DNA of 64,000 bases from Strongylocentrotus droebachiensis (Eukaryota > Echinodermata > Echinoidea > Camarodonta > Strongylocentrotidae), in the NCBI GenBank assembly GCA_035222895.1, contig JAVYIG010007236.1, positions 1-64,000 of the forward strand, given 5' to 3'. The position numbers were made by a program, and so were the translations under genes. Under the pieces are notes generated by a model. The model ran no database searches and was not told the DNA's origin. It was given only the letters and a program-made list of their open reading frames with translations. Below are positions 21,971-34,206 of this stretch, piece by piece (within the stretch, counting starts at the first letter, position 1; every line of letters begins with the position of its first letter).

Positions 21971-24900
21971 TAGACCGTGGGCCGAGCGCGATTTTCGTTC
22001 CAGTCCGTTGCATAGATTACTGGTACAAGATTTAGATAATGTTAATAAAAAGATAAAAATACACAGATCCCAAATCAGCTTATCCCCGCGACTGAATCCT
22101 TGCCGTTTGTATAAAACATAAGTTTAATTGACAAGTTATTTAAGAGAAATGCGCGTGAACGAGACCGCCAACTCTCCGTTCGTACACGTGTATAAACTCA
22201 CCGTGCGACGAGAGTGAAGCAGCACATTCTCCCACTCCGTCGAACGAAGAAATTATGTAATTCATTCGAATATTTCCCAAAGCTAATCACATTTGCTGAT
22301 GTAAATATTATGATTTTGCAAATATGAACTGCGAAAACTAATGAAAACCTCGTCAGGGTGAAAATATTTCGAAAATAGACGGTCATAGCTACCATGAAAC
22401 AGACGAGAAATAGCGCGTTGCCAATTTGATATTATTGTAAGGATCGTATGCAATTCTCTTGAATGTACGTACTATGACCAAGAAGTTACTATGACACAGA
22501 TCTGTGTAGAGATCAGTGGCTCCGTACCGTCAAGACTCGAGTAATTTTTGTGTAATTAAAACTTTTGATGAAAACATTTCTTGTATTAGCAATGCAATGG
22601 TAGTTTAAGAATAGGCCTACAGAATTAGAGTCCCTAAATATTCATTGTAATTATTAAAAAAAAGATATATGTCTTTTTTATTTCCAGTCCTGTAGTTTTT
22701 TTATTTTTTATTTATTTATTTTTTTAATTTTTTTTTTTGGGGGGAGTACTCGCTTTATAATAATAGGGTATACGGGAATGTGGGTGATTTTTCTTCCTGG
22801 AGGAAGAAATATGACAATGTTTATTCAAAATTACACTGCATTCCCTGGCTTAAAAATTGATAACAAATACATGCTGAGGTATATTATGTGAAGTGTACAG
22901 AATGATGATGTACAATTTTATGTCGTCTGGATTTTGAAATCATGTGATGTTATTATAGTTCTTTTTGTTATGTTTTGATGAACGGAATGCCCATCTACAT
23001 GTATGTGTGAAGAACCATTTACTGGATGAGAATCTGAAATGAAAGATAAATGTCAGTATGCAAAAGCTTCCACTTAACCAAAAATAAATAAATATACTGG
23101 TATATATGAGACATTCATTTGAAGAAAAAAATCCTCCTCCAAAGGGGATGGGCCGGGGAAAATTCATTAAACACCTGATAAGGCCAAGGACCTTTTATGT
23201 CGTACTTATCATTGATGTTTTCGGCTTGCTCGTCAGTGAATTTCTTCGATGCCCCCCCCCTCCCCCCTTGGATCCACAGCTGCCAAATGATAAATTTATT
23301 GAAGTGTATCTTCATTGAAGTGTTTCGGAAGTGATCCATATTCCATTTCAGGAAAGTAAAAAGAAAAACCAAATGAGTAGAACTAAAACGTTTTTTGGTG
23401 ACATGTGACAATTTATTTCTTCAATCATTTATTCATGTTCATCTTTAATAAATTCATTGGTTTCTTCCTTTATAAAATATTTTATTTTTGGTTAACAAAT
23501 TATGCCATGGGGGGGGGGGGATACTCACATTTGGTTCCGACTGGGGTGTGCCGCTAACAACTGACACCTTGTCACCATTTGTTTAGTCAAAAATGTATAA
23601 GACCCAACGAAATGTATAAGGCCGACAACTGACCCGTACCTATATTTAATGGTCATTTAGGCAGAAAGGGGCCATTATTTAAAAAAAAATTGTATACTCC
23701 AGTGAAAAAATGAGCTAAAATATCCGATCTGAATTAGGCCTACAAAACCCTAACCCTTGTCAAGGGATTTTTTGTGAAAAAATCACGCATTCCGGCGGCA
23801 CATGATTCCCTTCCCGGATCCCCGTAAACTTTTATAAATATATTTATTTATATTCATTTATTTTTGGTTAAGTGGAAGCCTTCACATACCGACATTTATC
23901 TTTCATTTCATATTCTCATCCAGTAAATGGTTCTTCGCACATTTAGTTCATCAAAACATAACAAAACTAACAGAAAATATGCTCTAAAATCTGTGTATTT
24001 TACTTATTAAACAATATCATTGAGTGTTTCTTATAAGTATTGGCTTCTGGTATACATATCTGACAGGAAGAGGGGGAAAAGGATATAAAACCTTGTCACC
24101 ATATTTTGTTTAGTCAAAAATGTATAAGTCCTGACAAATAAAATGTCTGTAAACCAAACATGTATGAAAACATTTTGTAGAACTATAATAACATCACATG
24201 ATTTCAAAATCCAGACGACATAAAATTATACATCATCATTCTGTACACTTCACATATTATACCTCAGCATGTATTTTTTATCAATTTTAAGCCAGTGAAA
24301 GCAGTGCAATTTTGAATAAACGTTGTCATATTTCTTCCTCCAGGAAGAAAAATCACCCACATCCCCGTATACCCTATTATTAAGCGAGTACTCCCCCCGC
24401 CCCCCCCCCCAAAAAAAATAATTAAAAAAAACAATCAAAAATCAAACATTTGAAAACATGTAAAAACTACTACAGGACTGGAAATAAAAAAGACATATAT
24501 CTTTTTTTTTTTAATTACAATGAATATTTAGGGACTCTATTCTGTAGGCCTATTCTTAAACTACCATTGCATTGCTAATACAAGAAATGTTTTCATCAAA
24601 AGTTTTAATTACACAAAAATTACTCTAGTCTTGTCGGTACGGAGCCACTGATCTCTACACAGATCAGTGTCATAGTACGTACATTCAAGAGAATTGCATA
24701 CGACCCTTACAATAATATCAAATTGGCAACGCGCTATTTCTCGTCTGTTTCATGGTAGCTATGACCGTCTATTTTCGAAATATTTTCACCCTGACGAGGT
24801 TTTCATTAGTTTTCGCAGTTCATATTTGCAAAATCATATTATTTACATCAGCAAATGTGATTAGCTTTGGGAAATATTCGAATGAATTACATAATTTCTT

Positions 24901-25183
24901 CGTTCGACGGAGTGGGAGAATGTGCTGCTTCACTCTCGTCGCACGGTGAGTTTATACACGTGTACGAACGGAGAGTTGGCGGTCTCGTTCACGCGCATTT
25001 CTCTTAAACAACTTGTCAATTAAACTTATGTTTTATACGAACGGCAAGGATTCAGTCGCGGGGATAAGCTGATTTGGGATTTGTGTATTTTTATCCTAGT
25101 TTCTGGTTACCAAAAACTATGTACCACAAAGTCAGTCCAAAAAAAAAAACTAAGCCCTAAAATCGCGCTCGGCCCACGGTCTA
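21971..25183. mobile_element. 3.2-kb giant inverted repeat (foldback-type element)
   Basis: Both ends read TAGACCGTGGGCCGAGCGCG inward, at 21971 and, in reverse complement, ending at 25183. The arms (about 21971-23105 and 23830-25183) are near-identical over long stretches. For example, a 65-codon frame on the minus strand at 22198-22395 recurs on the plus strand at 24752-24949 with one residue changed, and 'CAGACGACATAAAATT' near 22920 and 24217 is also shared. The arms differ by a few indels, and the right arm has an extra segment of about 150 bp near 23990-24150. The roughly 720-bp spacer is AT-rich and non-coding. The outer TA could be a 2-bp target duplication. Confidence 0.8.
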
Positions 25184-26985
25184 GTACAATCGGTCATCAC
25201 GTCAAACTCCCCTAATTGCCACCAAGTATTTCATATCATTATATAGTTTGGTATGTTTCTTTTACTCACTCATGAATTATTAAATATCAATGATGGTTTA
25301 AAGATATGTAAAAGAAATTTTAGTTGATATTTATTAACAAAGTAATTTATATTTAGCAAAGCAATCTCACATACAAAATTACTATCGAGTGTCGTCTGCT
25401 ACGCCGATTTGCGCCTGCTTCGTTTAAGGCACATATCGTTTGGACTGTAAGGTATACCAGGGAGATTTGTATTTTCCTGCGGTACAACGTATAGCAGGAA
25501 AATGTTGTATATGCGGATCCTTTTAATGATTACGTAATGGAAGTGGCGAGACGCCACGATTCCGTATGGTTTGAATAACTTAGGCAGGTGAAAGTTATTG
25601 TATTGAGAAGGAAAGGAATGTTCACACCCGACGGCGCGGTGGCCTGTACTTATAGCGAAGAAGAAGAAGAATGTATAATTCGCGCCATTGCGCGCGAACA
25701 CATCACACCCAATGGCATACACCCGGTACCCTGCAACACAGTGGAACATTCTAAGAAATTGAAAATGTATCTACAAAATAGACCTCTTAAATCATCTGAG
25801 ACGTAACTTACCCTATTCTGATGACTTCAATGAATTTCAAGATAACAATGGCTGCGTTTCCATCCAAAAATAAAACTAGTTTGCAATTAGAAATAGTCAA
25901 TTTCTCGATAATTTCACAAAATATATTTGCCGCCGCATTCAATATGACGTCATTGACAGCTGATTGGCTAGTTTGGTAGTGACGTCGAACGAGCTATGTT
26001 TGTGCTGCAGTGATCCAGCGAGCGAAAATGAGACAATCGGAGCAATATGCAAGCCAAGAAATGCATATTTCATTTCACATACCTTTAAGTAAGTATATAA
26101 CTATAATTAAAATGAAATGTCAGAATTTTATTTCAGAATTTGTCCCTGGTCTCCCCCAGGGAGGTGAAAGAACAGGAGGCGAAACTCTTGTAATTTATTC
26201 AAACGCATTCTTGAGTTCTAAAGCGTAACAATGGGATGTGTAACATTCCACTTGGCTTTGAAGTTCCATGCTCCGAACCGCGCTTCCACTGCGGGGAATT
26301 TCGGAAGCCAGGCACCAGTTTTACATTTATTACAAAATATTAAATTACCGGCGAAATTACAGTGTAAATTAAAAACTTTATATGGGAATTTTATTGGGAA
26401 TAGTGCATCAAACAAATTTTCAAATTTAGAACTCCGTCCTGCCTTTAAATTGTGTGCCAGAGTTGGTAAAAGAAAAATTACATCCTGTCAAAAACTCAAT
26501 ATTTTAGGATGATGCGCTAATTTGTGCATGCTTTAATGTCCCGTTATTTGATCCATGATTTACAATCTTCAATAACATTAAGTTTGCTAATGCGTGTTTT
26601 CGCGTGTTTTTTGTATTTTTCAAGTTTAAAAAAAGAATGAAATTACACAAGTTTGTGTTCGCTTGTTCTACTCTTTACACATTCAACAATGGATGAGAAA
26701 TCATTGGAAGGGACAGCGAACAGTTGCTGTGATACCATTTTCTGATATAGGAATTCTAAATCCTAAAATTTCATGCGCTCTTTTATCTCACCACCTGGTC
26801 AACAGCTGCAGATTAGCGCATAACTTTCCGGCGGCTTGGAGCATGGGGTCAAAGGAGAACGGCTTGATTCAAGTCCTTCTCTATCACGTCCCTGGTCTCC
26901 CCTAAGGATCTAAGCCACTGGCTACACGACATGGGCAGATCTAGCCGGTGTCGAGGGAGGGGGCCCAATTCATGAGAACATATTT
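25184..26985. other. Long non-coding stretch
   Basis: No gene is supported. Frames of 116 codons or fewer on both strands lack domains and splice context. 'GTCCCTGGTCTCCCC' occurs at 26141 and 26889 in the same orientation, a possible solo pair of an unknown repeat. Confidence 0.3.
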
Positions 26986-26989
26986 AGCG

Positions 26990-28200
26990 GCGCATAAGTG
27001 TGTGTATGTGTGTGTGTGTGGGGGGGGGGGGGGGTAGTGAGCACTATTTTTTGTTTGACTAAACACCCCCCCCCCCCCTTGAGCCCCAAAAAAGGTAAAA
27101 TCTCTTTTTGCAAGTTTTATTTTTCCCAGGGATGGGGGCCCATCTTTTTTTTCGTTTCATGTTGAGGTAACATTTTCGTTACCATCTTTTTAAAAAACTT
27201 TTTTTGCCAGGGGTGGGGCCCGAGCTCGAGCCCCACCCTGGATCCATAACTGCTACACAGAACGGGAGCAAGCCGAGAATGAATAAAATAAGTGAGTGGC
27301 CAACTGTCTTTGGGTTACTTTTAGCTAGCGGTACAGTGTCCCCCCCCCCCCACAATTTGTCAAGAACCCCAAAAGTGCTTCTTTTTACATAGAAAAAGTG
27401 CCCTTTCAACTTTGTAAGTAGTGCCCCTATTAATTTGTAAAAGTGCCCCTTCCCCTTTTAAGTCAATATCATCATTATTTTGGCTTTCCAATTTTTGGCT
27501 TTCCTCTTGTTCGTAAATTACCTTGAACAACATTTCATTCAGCTACAGTCATGTATGAAGACTTAATAGCACGGTCAAATCTTAATAGCACGCTTCCTGT
27601 CACATACAAATGAAGCTTACCGGTACTCTGAATAGGCCTGCCATTGACCCTCACCGGGGACAAAGGGCGTTGCCCTAGCTACAGCAGATATGCTTACATA
27701 ATACCTATTGTTCAGGGGGATCCCCCTTGAACATAGGATCCCCTGAACAATAGGTATTACGTAAGGATCTAAGCCACTGGCTACAGAATACAGGAAGCAG
27801 TAGCAAGCCGAGAATGAATATGATAAGTGAATGGCCAACTGTCTGTGCGTTACGTTTAGCTAGCGGTACAGTGCCCACCCCCCCCCCCCCCCACTTTTTC
27901 AAGTTCCCCAAAAGTGCCCCTTTATACGTAGGAAAAGTCCCCATTTTACTCTGACAAGTGTAAAAGTGCTCCTTCCCCTTTTCAACTCTTGATAAATGCC
28001 CCTTTTATTTTGACACGCGTCCCTTTTCCTTAATTTGCAATAAGTGTCCATTTTCCATTTAAGTGTCCTTTTTAATGTCAATTAAGTATCCCTCTTTAAG
28101 TAGGTACGAAAAATGCCCCTTTTCACTTTTGATAAATGCCCCCATCAACTCCGTTAAATGCGCCTATTAAAATCTGATCGGTGCCCCTTTTCTTTCAACT
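26990..28200. repeat. Two direct copies of a poly-G/C repeat plus 'AAAGTGCCCC' minisatellite
   Basis: 'CAAGCCGAGAATGAATA', 'AGTGGCCAACTGTCT', 'TTAGCTAGCGGTACAGTG', a C run, then 'CCCCAAAAGTGC' occur at about 27268-27380 and again at 27803-27915, giving a direct repeat about 535 bp apart. Each copy leads into 'AAAGTGCCCCTT' arrays, the reverse complement of the 10226-11660 family. The palindrome at 27699-27760 (ATACCTATTGTTCAGGGG and complement) sits between the copies. Confidence 0.7.
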
Positions 28201-28216
28201 AATGCTATTTTATCCC

Positions 28217-28600
28217 CCCCCTCTCTCTCTCTCTCTCTCTCACTCTCTCTCTCTCTCATTTACTCTTAATATATTTCCACTGGCCCCTTATCTTTCTCGT
28301 TTCTTTTTCTTTCATTGTGTTCCACTCTTACCTTATTTATTTTTCTCTTTTCGTCTCCGTTTCATAGCCTTTCTACTTCTCTTTTCTATTTCTTTCACTA
28401 TGTTTCGCCCTTCTTTTCTTCCGGTCAACTTTTATTTTCGTTTTCCTTTTTTCTCTCTTGCATAGTTTTTTCTTCTTATCTTTATCGTGCCATTGCAACC
28501 CTAATTTCCCTTTGATATGTTCTCTTCTCCTCGTAGCTATCTTTTTTCTGAACTATTTCATCTATCATGTATACCTCTTTATGACGTTTTTCTACCTTGT
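28217..28600 (+). repeat. (CT)n microsatellite and pyrimidine tract
   Basis: 28219-28257 is (CT)n with one interruption. Downstream to about 28600 the plus strand stays strongly pyrimidine-rich, a candidate for triplex (H-DNA) formation. Open frames here encode only low-complexity F/S/L peptides. Confidence 0.8.
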
Positions 28601-28729
28601 CTCACGGATCAATATACGATACAGGTTAGTAGAAAGTGATGAGGTTTATACACGAATATAAAGTACAATAATTAGCTGATGTAGGCAAGTGGTGTATAAA
28701 TCAATTACTTGTGGTACAAGTGGTGTAAG

Positions 28730-28945
28730 CAAGACACGATTAAACGATTGTTGGAGCTGGTCGAAACACCCTACCAATGCCCTTATAACCATTATAACTA
28801 TTTACACGATTACACGATTCAGAGCGACAGTCTTCAATCGTGTAAATCTACACGATTACACAGTTACACGATTCAGGTGAATCGTGTAAACCGTGTAATC
28901 CGAAAAATATATCGTGTAAATCGTGTTGCGCAGATTCTCGGCGTG
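28730..28945. repeat. 'ACACGATT / AATCGTGT' short inverted-tandem cluster
   Basis: The words TACACGATT and AATCGTGTA recur about ten times in both orientations within 215 bp, so many alternative hairpins are possible. Function unknown. Confidence 0.65.
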
Positions 28946-29104
28946 TACTAGGTGATCACCTTTATTTGAAATGTGTAAATTATATATCAAAGTAAATTAT
29001 TTGATTGTGCATAGGCCTATGCAAGACTAGGTAAACACCTTTATTTGAAATGTTTAAATTATGTATCAAAGTTAATTATTTGATTGTGTTTCTTGTTATT
29101 TATT

Positions 29105-29405
29105 GATTTAATTCTTATAAACGCATGATCTGCAAGACTACGTAATAACTAGTTTTATTTAATTCTTATAAACGCATGATCTGCAAGACTACGTAATAAC
29201 TAGTTTTATTTAATTCTTAATCTGTTTCTATTTTGATTATTTAAATTTAAACGACTTCAATTTTTATCCCTTAAATTCTATTATAAACGACTGATGTGGA
29301 AACTAGTCAACGCACCCTTTCGGCCAAATCTGGGGGGGGGGGGGAGCTTTGGATGAATGGTCGCGTTCAAGTCAACGCGACGTGACGCGACGCTACCCAT
29401 TCTTT
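29105..29405 (-). repeat. Inverted partner of 19890-20130, with an internal 51-bp tandem duplication
   Basis: The reverse complement matches 19890-20130 (GCGACG-rich box, poly-G, 'CCTTTCGGCC'). Inside it, 29110-29160 and 29161-29211 are two essentially identical 51-bp copies beginning AATTCTTATAAACGCATGAT. Confidence 0.75.
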
Positions 29406-29570
29406 CGGCATAAGCCCCAGAAATGAATGCGTAACAACATTCACGAACAAAAGGCAGAGGGGTATAGTAAAAAGTTCCCCAGGAATAATTTCTACTCCAC
29501 AAACAACAGAAACTCTCTGCTTTAAAATGCGACTCGCCCAAGTTTATACCGTGCGTTAATGGTAACTTAA

Positions 29571-30200
29571 AGCTATGGTCACAACCCCAAAAGTAGCCTG
29601 CTCGGCGGCCGGGCTACGAGTTTTAAGCCAATTTCGCCAGGTCACCGAGCGGGGGCCGCCCGGACACCGCTTGTTTTTAGGGCATCGCTCGGTCGCCGCT
29701 GAAGTTTTAGCGCGGAGTTAAGATTCGGCGGCGCCTGCTCAGTTTTCACTCGCGCCCAAAACACGCTCGGTACCCGGGCGGTCACCGCCTGTGCACATAC
29801 CTTATCGAGCGTTCGCCGTCGAGAGATTTAGGTCAAAAATCGAGGCCGCTACTTCAAATGTTTCCGAGCTGTCGCCGGCCAGGCGCTGCCCGGTCGACAC
29901 TGGGAGATCAGTTGGTCACTGGGCGGCGAGTTCAAAATCGGTCGGCAACCTTTGACATCGCAGCTTCGTTTGACCTTTATCGCTCGACGGCGAACGCACG
30001 ATTAGGTCGGTGCCCGGGCGGCGACCGCCCGAGCACCGAGCTTATTTTGGTGCCCCGCCGATCACCGGCCGGCCGCCGGGCAATTTTCTTAAAATCTGCC
30101 GGTGGCCGGTGGGAGACCGCTCGAATCGGTGGGTCATCAGTCGGTCACTGCCGGGACGCCGCCCGGCAAAGCGAGCGGGCGTTGACTGAAATCGAAAGGT
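29571..30200. mobile_element. GC-rich MITE, copy 2 (truncated right end)
   Basis: It starts AGCTATGGTCAC and 'AAAAGTAGCCTGCTCGGCGG' exactly as the copy at 13850, and follows it with indels to about 30180 ('CACTGCCGGGACGCC'), where similarity stops without the mirrored GTGACCATAGC end. It is non-coding despite open frames. Confidence 0.75.
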
Positions 30201-30454
30201 TTTCAAATTGAAGTGAAGAAAAGGTGTTGACTATCTGGGTGAACACGCGCTCTGGACGCGAACGGCGTTCTCGTCGACACAATCGAAAAGCACCGCCAGT
30301 GCCTTAATAGGATATCACACGTGGCAGTCCAGGTTCTCGTCGGGCAAATCTAGAAGATCCTTAGGACTGCGTGTTTGACTCGCCAACCTAAGAGTCACTG
30401 TGTAAACGAATGAATGTAAAATGAACGGTGTAAATATTTAATTTACTTTTTGCC

Positions 30455-30945
30455 TTAAAGGTATTACAAAGTTTTGGGAAATTTTGAAAATGGGTGGATA
30501 GTGAATCTTTACAATTTTGATTTATTTGGATGCCCCTGTGGATGTATTAAAAGCACTAGAAATTTTAGCCCCTGAAACACTTCTGCTTTCGAGAAATATT
30601 GAATATAAAGATTTACCGGTGCTCCCGGTAAATGTTGATACATTTCAAAAATGGTAGCTGCGACCATGCCAATCTCAGAATATGTAGATGTGGTATATAA
30701 TTTCCAAACGGGAATATCTAATCGGTCGATTTTAGTCAATAAACATTGTTTTATAGCTTAATTAATATCTTGACCTTGAGAGGGAGCTATTCAACATAAA
30801 GTGTTTATTATTTACAATTTCATAACTTTAGAGTCGATTTCGACCGCGACAACGATCACTGAATATTGTAAGATCGCATATGCTTCCAATATGTTAATTT
30901 GAACCAAATTCATGACCCCATACCAAAACTTTGTATTACCTTTAA
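30455..30945. mobile_element. TTAA-flanked MITE, Kolobok-like ends
   Basis: TTAA at 30455-30458 is followed by AGGTATTACAAAGTTTTGG, and the mirrored sequence precedes TTAA at 30942-30945. TTAA plus an AGG terminus fits Kolobok. It lacks a transposase. Confidence 0.7.
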
Positions 30946-31029
30946 TAAAGGAAATTATTAATGCGGGGGGGGGGGGGGGGATAATGCAAATAGGATAACA
31001 CCTAATAATATCAAAACGTTTGGAGCTAA

Positions 31030-31230
31030 ATGGACCCTTTTGGAATTGAAGAAAATGCACCAGCCATGTATCTCTGTGCAGCCGGTATCGTTTCAGCACT
31101 ATGCATTGTATTAAGTGCGTGGACCATGACAGAGACTATAGCCAACACAGCTCTCAAACTGAATCATCTCACCAAAACTTTCGTTCGGCAAAGATGTGAT
31201 GGTCTTACATCTTGGAGACGCGGGGGATAA
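31030..31230 (+). CDS. Short open frame with one hydrophobic segment, doubtful
   Basis: The 66-codon frame starts with ATG and has a hydrophobic run of about 20 residues at 17-36 ('AAGIVSALCIVLSAWTM'), which could be a membrane helix. It lies just downstream of a poly-G run (30964-30980), and no splice sites or homologue were recognised. It may equally be a chance frame in the intron or part of an unrecognised mobile element. Confidence 0.15.
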   Translation: MDPFGIEENAPAMYLCAAGIVSALCIVLSAWTMTETIANTALKLNHLTKTFVRQRCDGLTSWRRGG

Positions 31231-32754
31231 AATTGACCAATCAAAACGAGTCTTTATGGTTGGAAAGATAAATTACAAAGAAAAAAAGACTTTCTCAAAC
31301 TAAAGATTAGAAGAGCTATGGCGGTATGCCAAATTGTTTACATGGTAATACAGCTCTGTCGCCCGACCCATTGATTTTACACAGAAAACGAGCTGAAAAT
31401 AACAGTAAATTGACTAGTTTAAGAAATAAATACAATAGGAAATCATGATGAAATTTGTATTTGGTTGCCTCACTTAAAAGAACATTGTCTTTGTCGTAAT
31501 ATACTAGTAGGCAAAATATGAGGTACTTTTAGCAGAATGGAGAAGGATGTTAAAAAGGACGCGTTTTTTACGTTATTCTCCATAGTAAATTGTTCGCAAT
31601 TAAAACAAGCACGGTTAATTGACCCAAACGTTTTGATATGATATGCAACAGGCATCACGTTATTTGACAATCAAAGATCACTTCCGTGGGTCCCGTAACA
31701 TAAAGCTTAGCAATGGATTGTGCTATTGATTTTAGCGATTGATTGCATTGATCACTATGTACAATCAGTAAATCAATCGTACAATAAACGTGCTAAGGTT
31801 TGTATAACGGGGCACTGATCTTTTTTTTCTATCTTTGGTATTCAACATTTTCTAACATTGTTTAACTCATATTAGTCCGGCAGCCAAATCCAGATTATTG
31901 GCCTAACCTTGTTTTAGGGTCTATAGTTTTTTTTTCAATGGATTTTGATTGCCTAGACCTTCTATTTCAAGAATCCGATTGCTGACACTCTGTCAGCCTT
32001 GAGCAATTTAAGATATATGACGTCATACAAAATGGCCGCCAAAGTACATGATTTTCCTTTAAAAATGAATAATAAATATATAAAAAGGATTTTTTCTACA
32101 ATTTTTGGCAGCCAAATGTCTGTATCTCTCTAGGACCATCACTAAAAAAATGTTTCGTGATGTTGCATGGCCAAAGATGACCAGCTTATTTGCATATTTT
32201 GAAATAGCGCCCTCTATAAACATATTAATTTGAATAAAATATGTGTGCCAGCCAAATGCCAATTTCTTAAATCTATGTCACGTTGAAATCATATTAAATG
32301 CTTTTTTGGGCGACAATTGCAGTTGTGCTGCATTAATCTTTCATCGTGTTTGGTACAAATTTAGATAGGGTAGGTGTGGGGAATGGAAGACCCTTAAGCA
32401 CATTGCATAATTTACATAAACATGAACAATGTTACACATACAGACATTGTATTCTCTTTAGTATTTTTTCTCTTTATTTGGTAACGAAATTGTGGTCATG
32501 ATGTAAATGATTAATAAGATAACAATGATTAATGACGTCATCGCCAAAGGTCTCTCATTACCTACATGTGTAGGTAATAAGGGACAGTTACAAATCAAGG
32601 CATTTTAAATACAATTTGAATGAAAATGGGATTGTTATAGTTAGTTCAAACACTTTTTGAAAGAGATACATGCAGCCAATGAACTTACTTTAATTTTGAA
32701 ACGATTTTAAAACAATGTGGCCCAAAATATTTCTGTAGTTTTTTGTTTACAGTA

Positions 32755-34206
32755 ATAAAGGTCATAGGCGCCGGAAGTGGGGGGGGGGGGGGCAGGGGGG
32801 GGGCAGTTGCCCCCCCCAATCAAAAAAGTGGGGGGGGCAAAACGCATTTTTGCCCCCCCAAAACGCCCCCCCCCCCCTCCAAAAAAAAAAAAGAAGCAGT
32901 AAAGGAGCAAACATGGTTTGTATTTTTAACCCAAAAGAACATAACAATAATAAAAACCTGAATTAAATCACATAATAATTCCATTCAAAGAAAAGGAAAG
33001 TTCACAGGAATTTAATTTCTTAAACATTGCGCATGCCACCTATACGGTATTGATCAATGGAGGTCTGTATAATAGCGATACGCGCATATCGTTGACATAT
33101 TGTGCGAGAATGGGAAAACGTGTCTGTTTTTTTTTGTTATAGGGGTGAGAACATGAGCCCCTGAACGCTGGCGTAATGATGGGGGGGGGGGTGTATTTCT
33201 TATTCGATACCAGTGATTTACAAATGTTGCTATTATGACATGATTTTCCGGTATTTTTTTTCCATTTTTTTTGTAAGTCACACCTTTTTATGCGTTTGTT
33301 GGCAAATAAGAAATTCCCAAATTACAGTCGGACGAAAAATACGCTTATTTAGAAGGCTTTATGTCATGGTCTGCAAAGTGGCTGGGCTCGAGCCCCCCCC
33401 CCCCCCCCACCCCCCTCCCCTCAATTTTTGAAAAAGTATGTTAAAGAGAAAAAGAAAGAAAGACCGACAGAAAAAATAAGTGACCTGCCAATGTCACAAA
33501 TAAGGTATAAAACATGCTCATCTGACTGTAATTAAATGCCTAAAACCCCAGAGCTTACGGGGGCTCCGCCCCCGTACCCCACCAAGGGCCCTAAGGCGGT
33601 CCCCCGGATGCTCATCTGACCGTAATTAAATACCTAAAACCCCTGAGCTTCCGGGGGCTCTGCCCCCTGGCACACGTCAATGGCCTTAAAGAGGGCCCCT
33701 GGATGCTCATCTGACCGTAATTAAATACCTAAAACCCCTGAGCTTCCGGGGGCTTTGCCCCCTGGACCCCAACAAGGGCCCTAAGGCGGGCCCCTGGATG
33801 CTCATCTGACCCTAATTAAATACCTAAAACCCCTGAGCTTTCGGGGGCTCTGCCCCCTGGAACACGTCAATGGCCTTAAAGAGGGCCCTTGGATGCTCAT
33901 CTGACCGTAATTAAATACCTAAAACCCCTGAGCTTCCGGGGGCTCAGCCCCTTGACCCCCTGCCGAGGCTCATGCCCTGGACCCCACGCCAATTTACGCT
34001 CTACCTGATCGTATACTCCACTTTGAAAAACGTTCCGCGGGACCTGCAGGTAACGTGTTAGACTGGTGGTGATGCAGATTTTTCGTCTGCCCCCCCCCCC
34101 CTCTTCCGAACGTTTTTTCTCATTACGTCACTGCCCCTAGAAGGTGAGCCCCCTGGAATGTTTGCCCCCCCAATCCCAAACTGCTTCCGGCGCGCCTGAT
34201 AAAGGT
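32755..34206. mobile_element. hAT-like element with perfect 8-bp duplication ATAAAGGT
   Basis: ATAAAGGT occurs at 32755-32762 and 34199-34206. The element between them begins CATAGGCGCCGGAAG and ends CTTCCGGCGCGCCTG. G and C runs lie just inside the ends and could form large hairpins. The 1.4-kb body holds a 95-bp tandem array (33512-33990) and no transposase. It is nested in the 31873-38572 element. Confidence 0.85.
33512..33990 (+). repeat. Five tandem units of about 95 bp
   Basis: Units begin ATGCTCATCTGACCGTAATT and contain 'CCTAAAACCCCTGAGCTT' and 'CGGGGGCTCTGCCCCC' (a hairpin). Starts are near 33512, 33608, 33703, 33798 and 33893. One related unit, in reverse orientation, is at 36220-36290. 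Confidence 0.9.

Noticed and set aside
22198..24949. Identical 65-codon frame in both arms of the giant inverted repeat, considered as a conserved small protein
   Set aside because: Identity is explained by the near-identical arms. Flanking non-coding sequence is equally conserved and no domain is seen.
28181..28661. Frames encoding hydrophobic F/S/L-rich peptides that could pass for membrane proteins
   Set aside because: They come from a (CT)n and pyrimidine-rich tract. The hydrophobicity is a codon artefact.
33512..33990. Regularly spaced repeats considered as a CRISPR array
   Set aside because: Units are contiguous 95-bp tandem copies without unique spacers, in clearly eukaryotic DNA.
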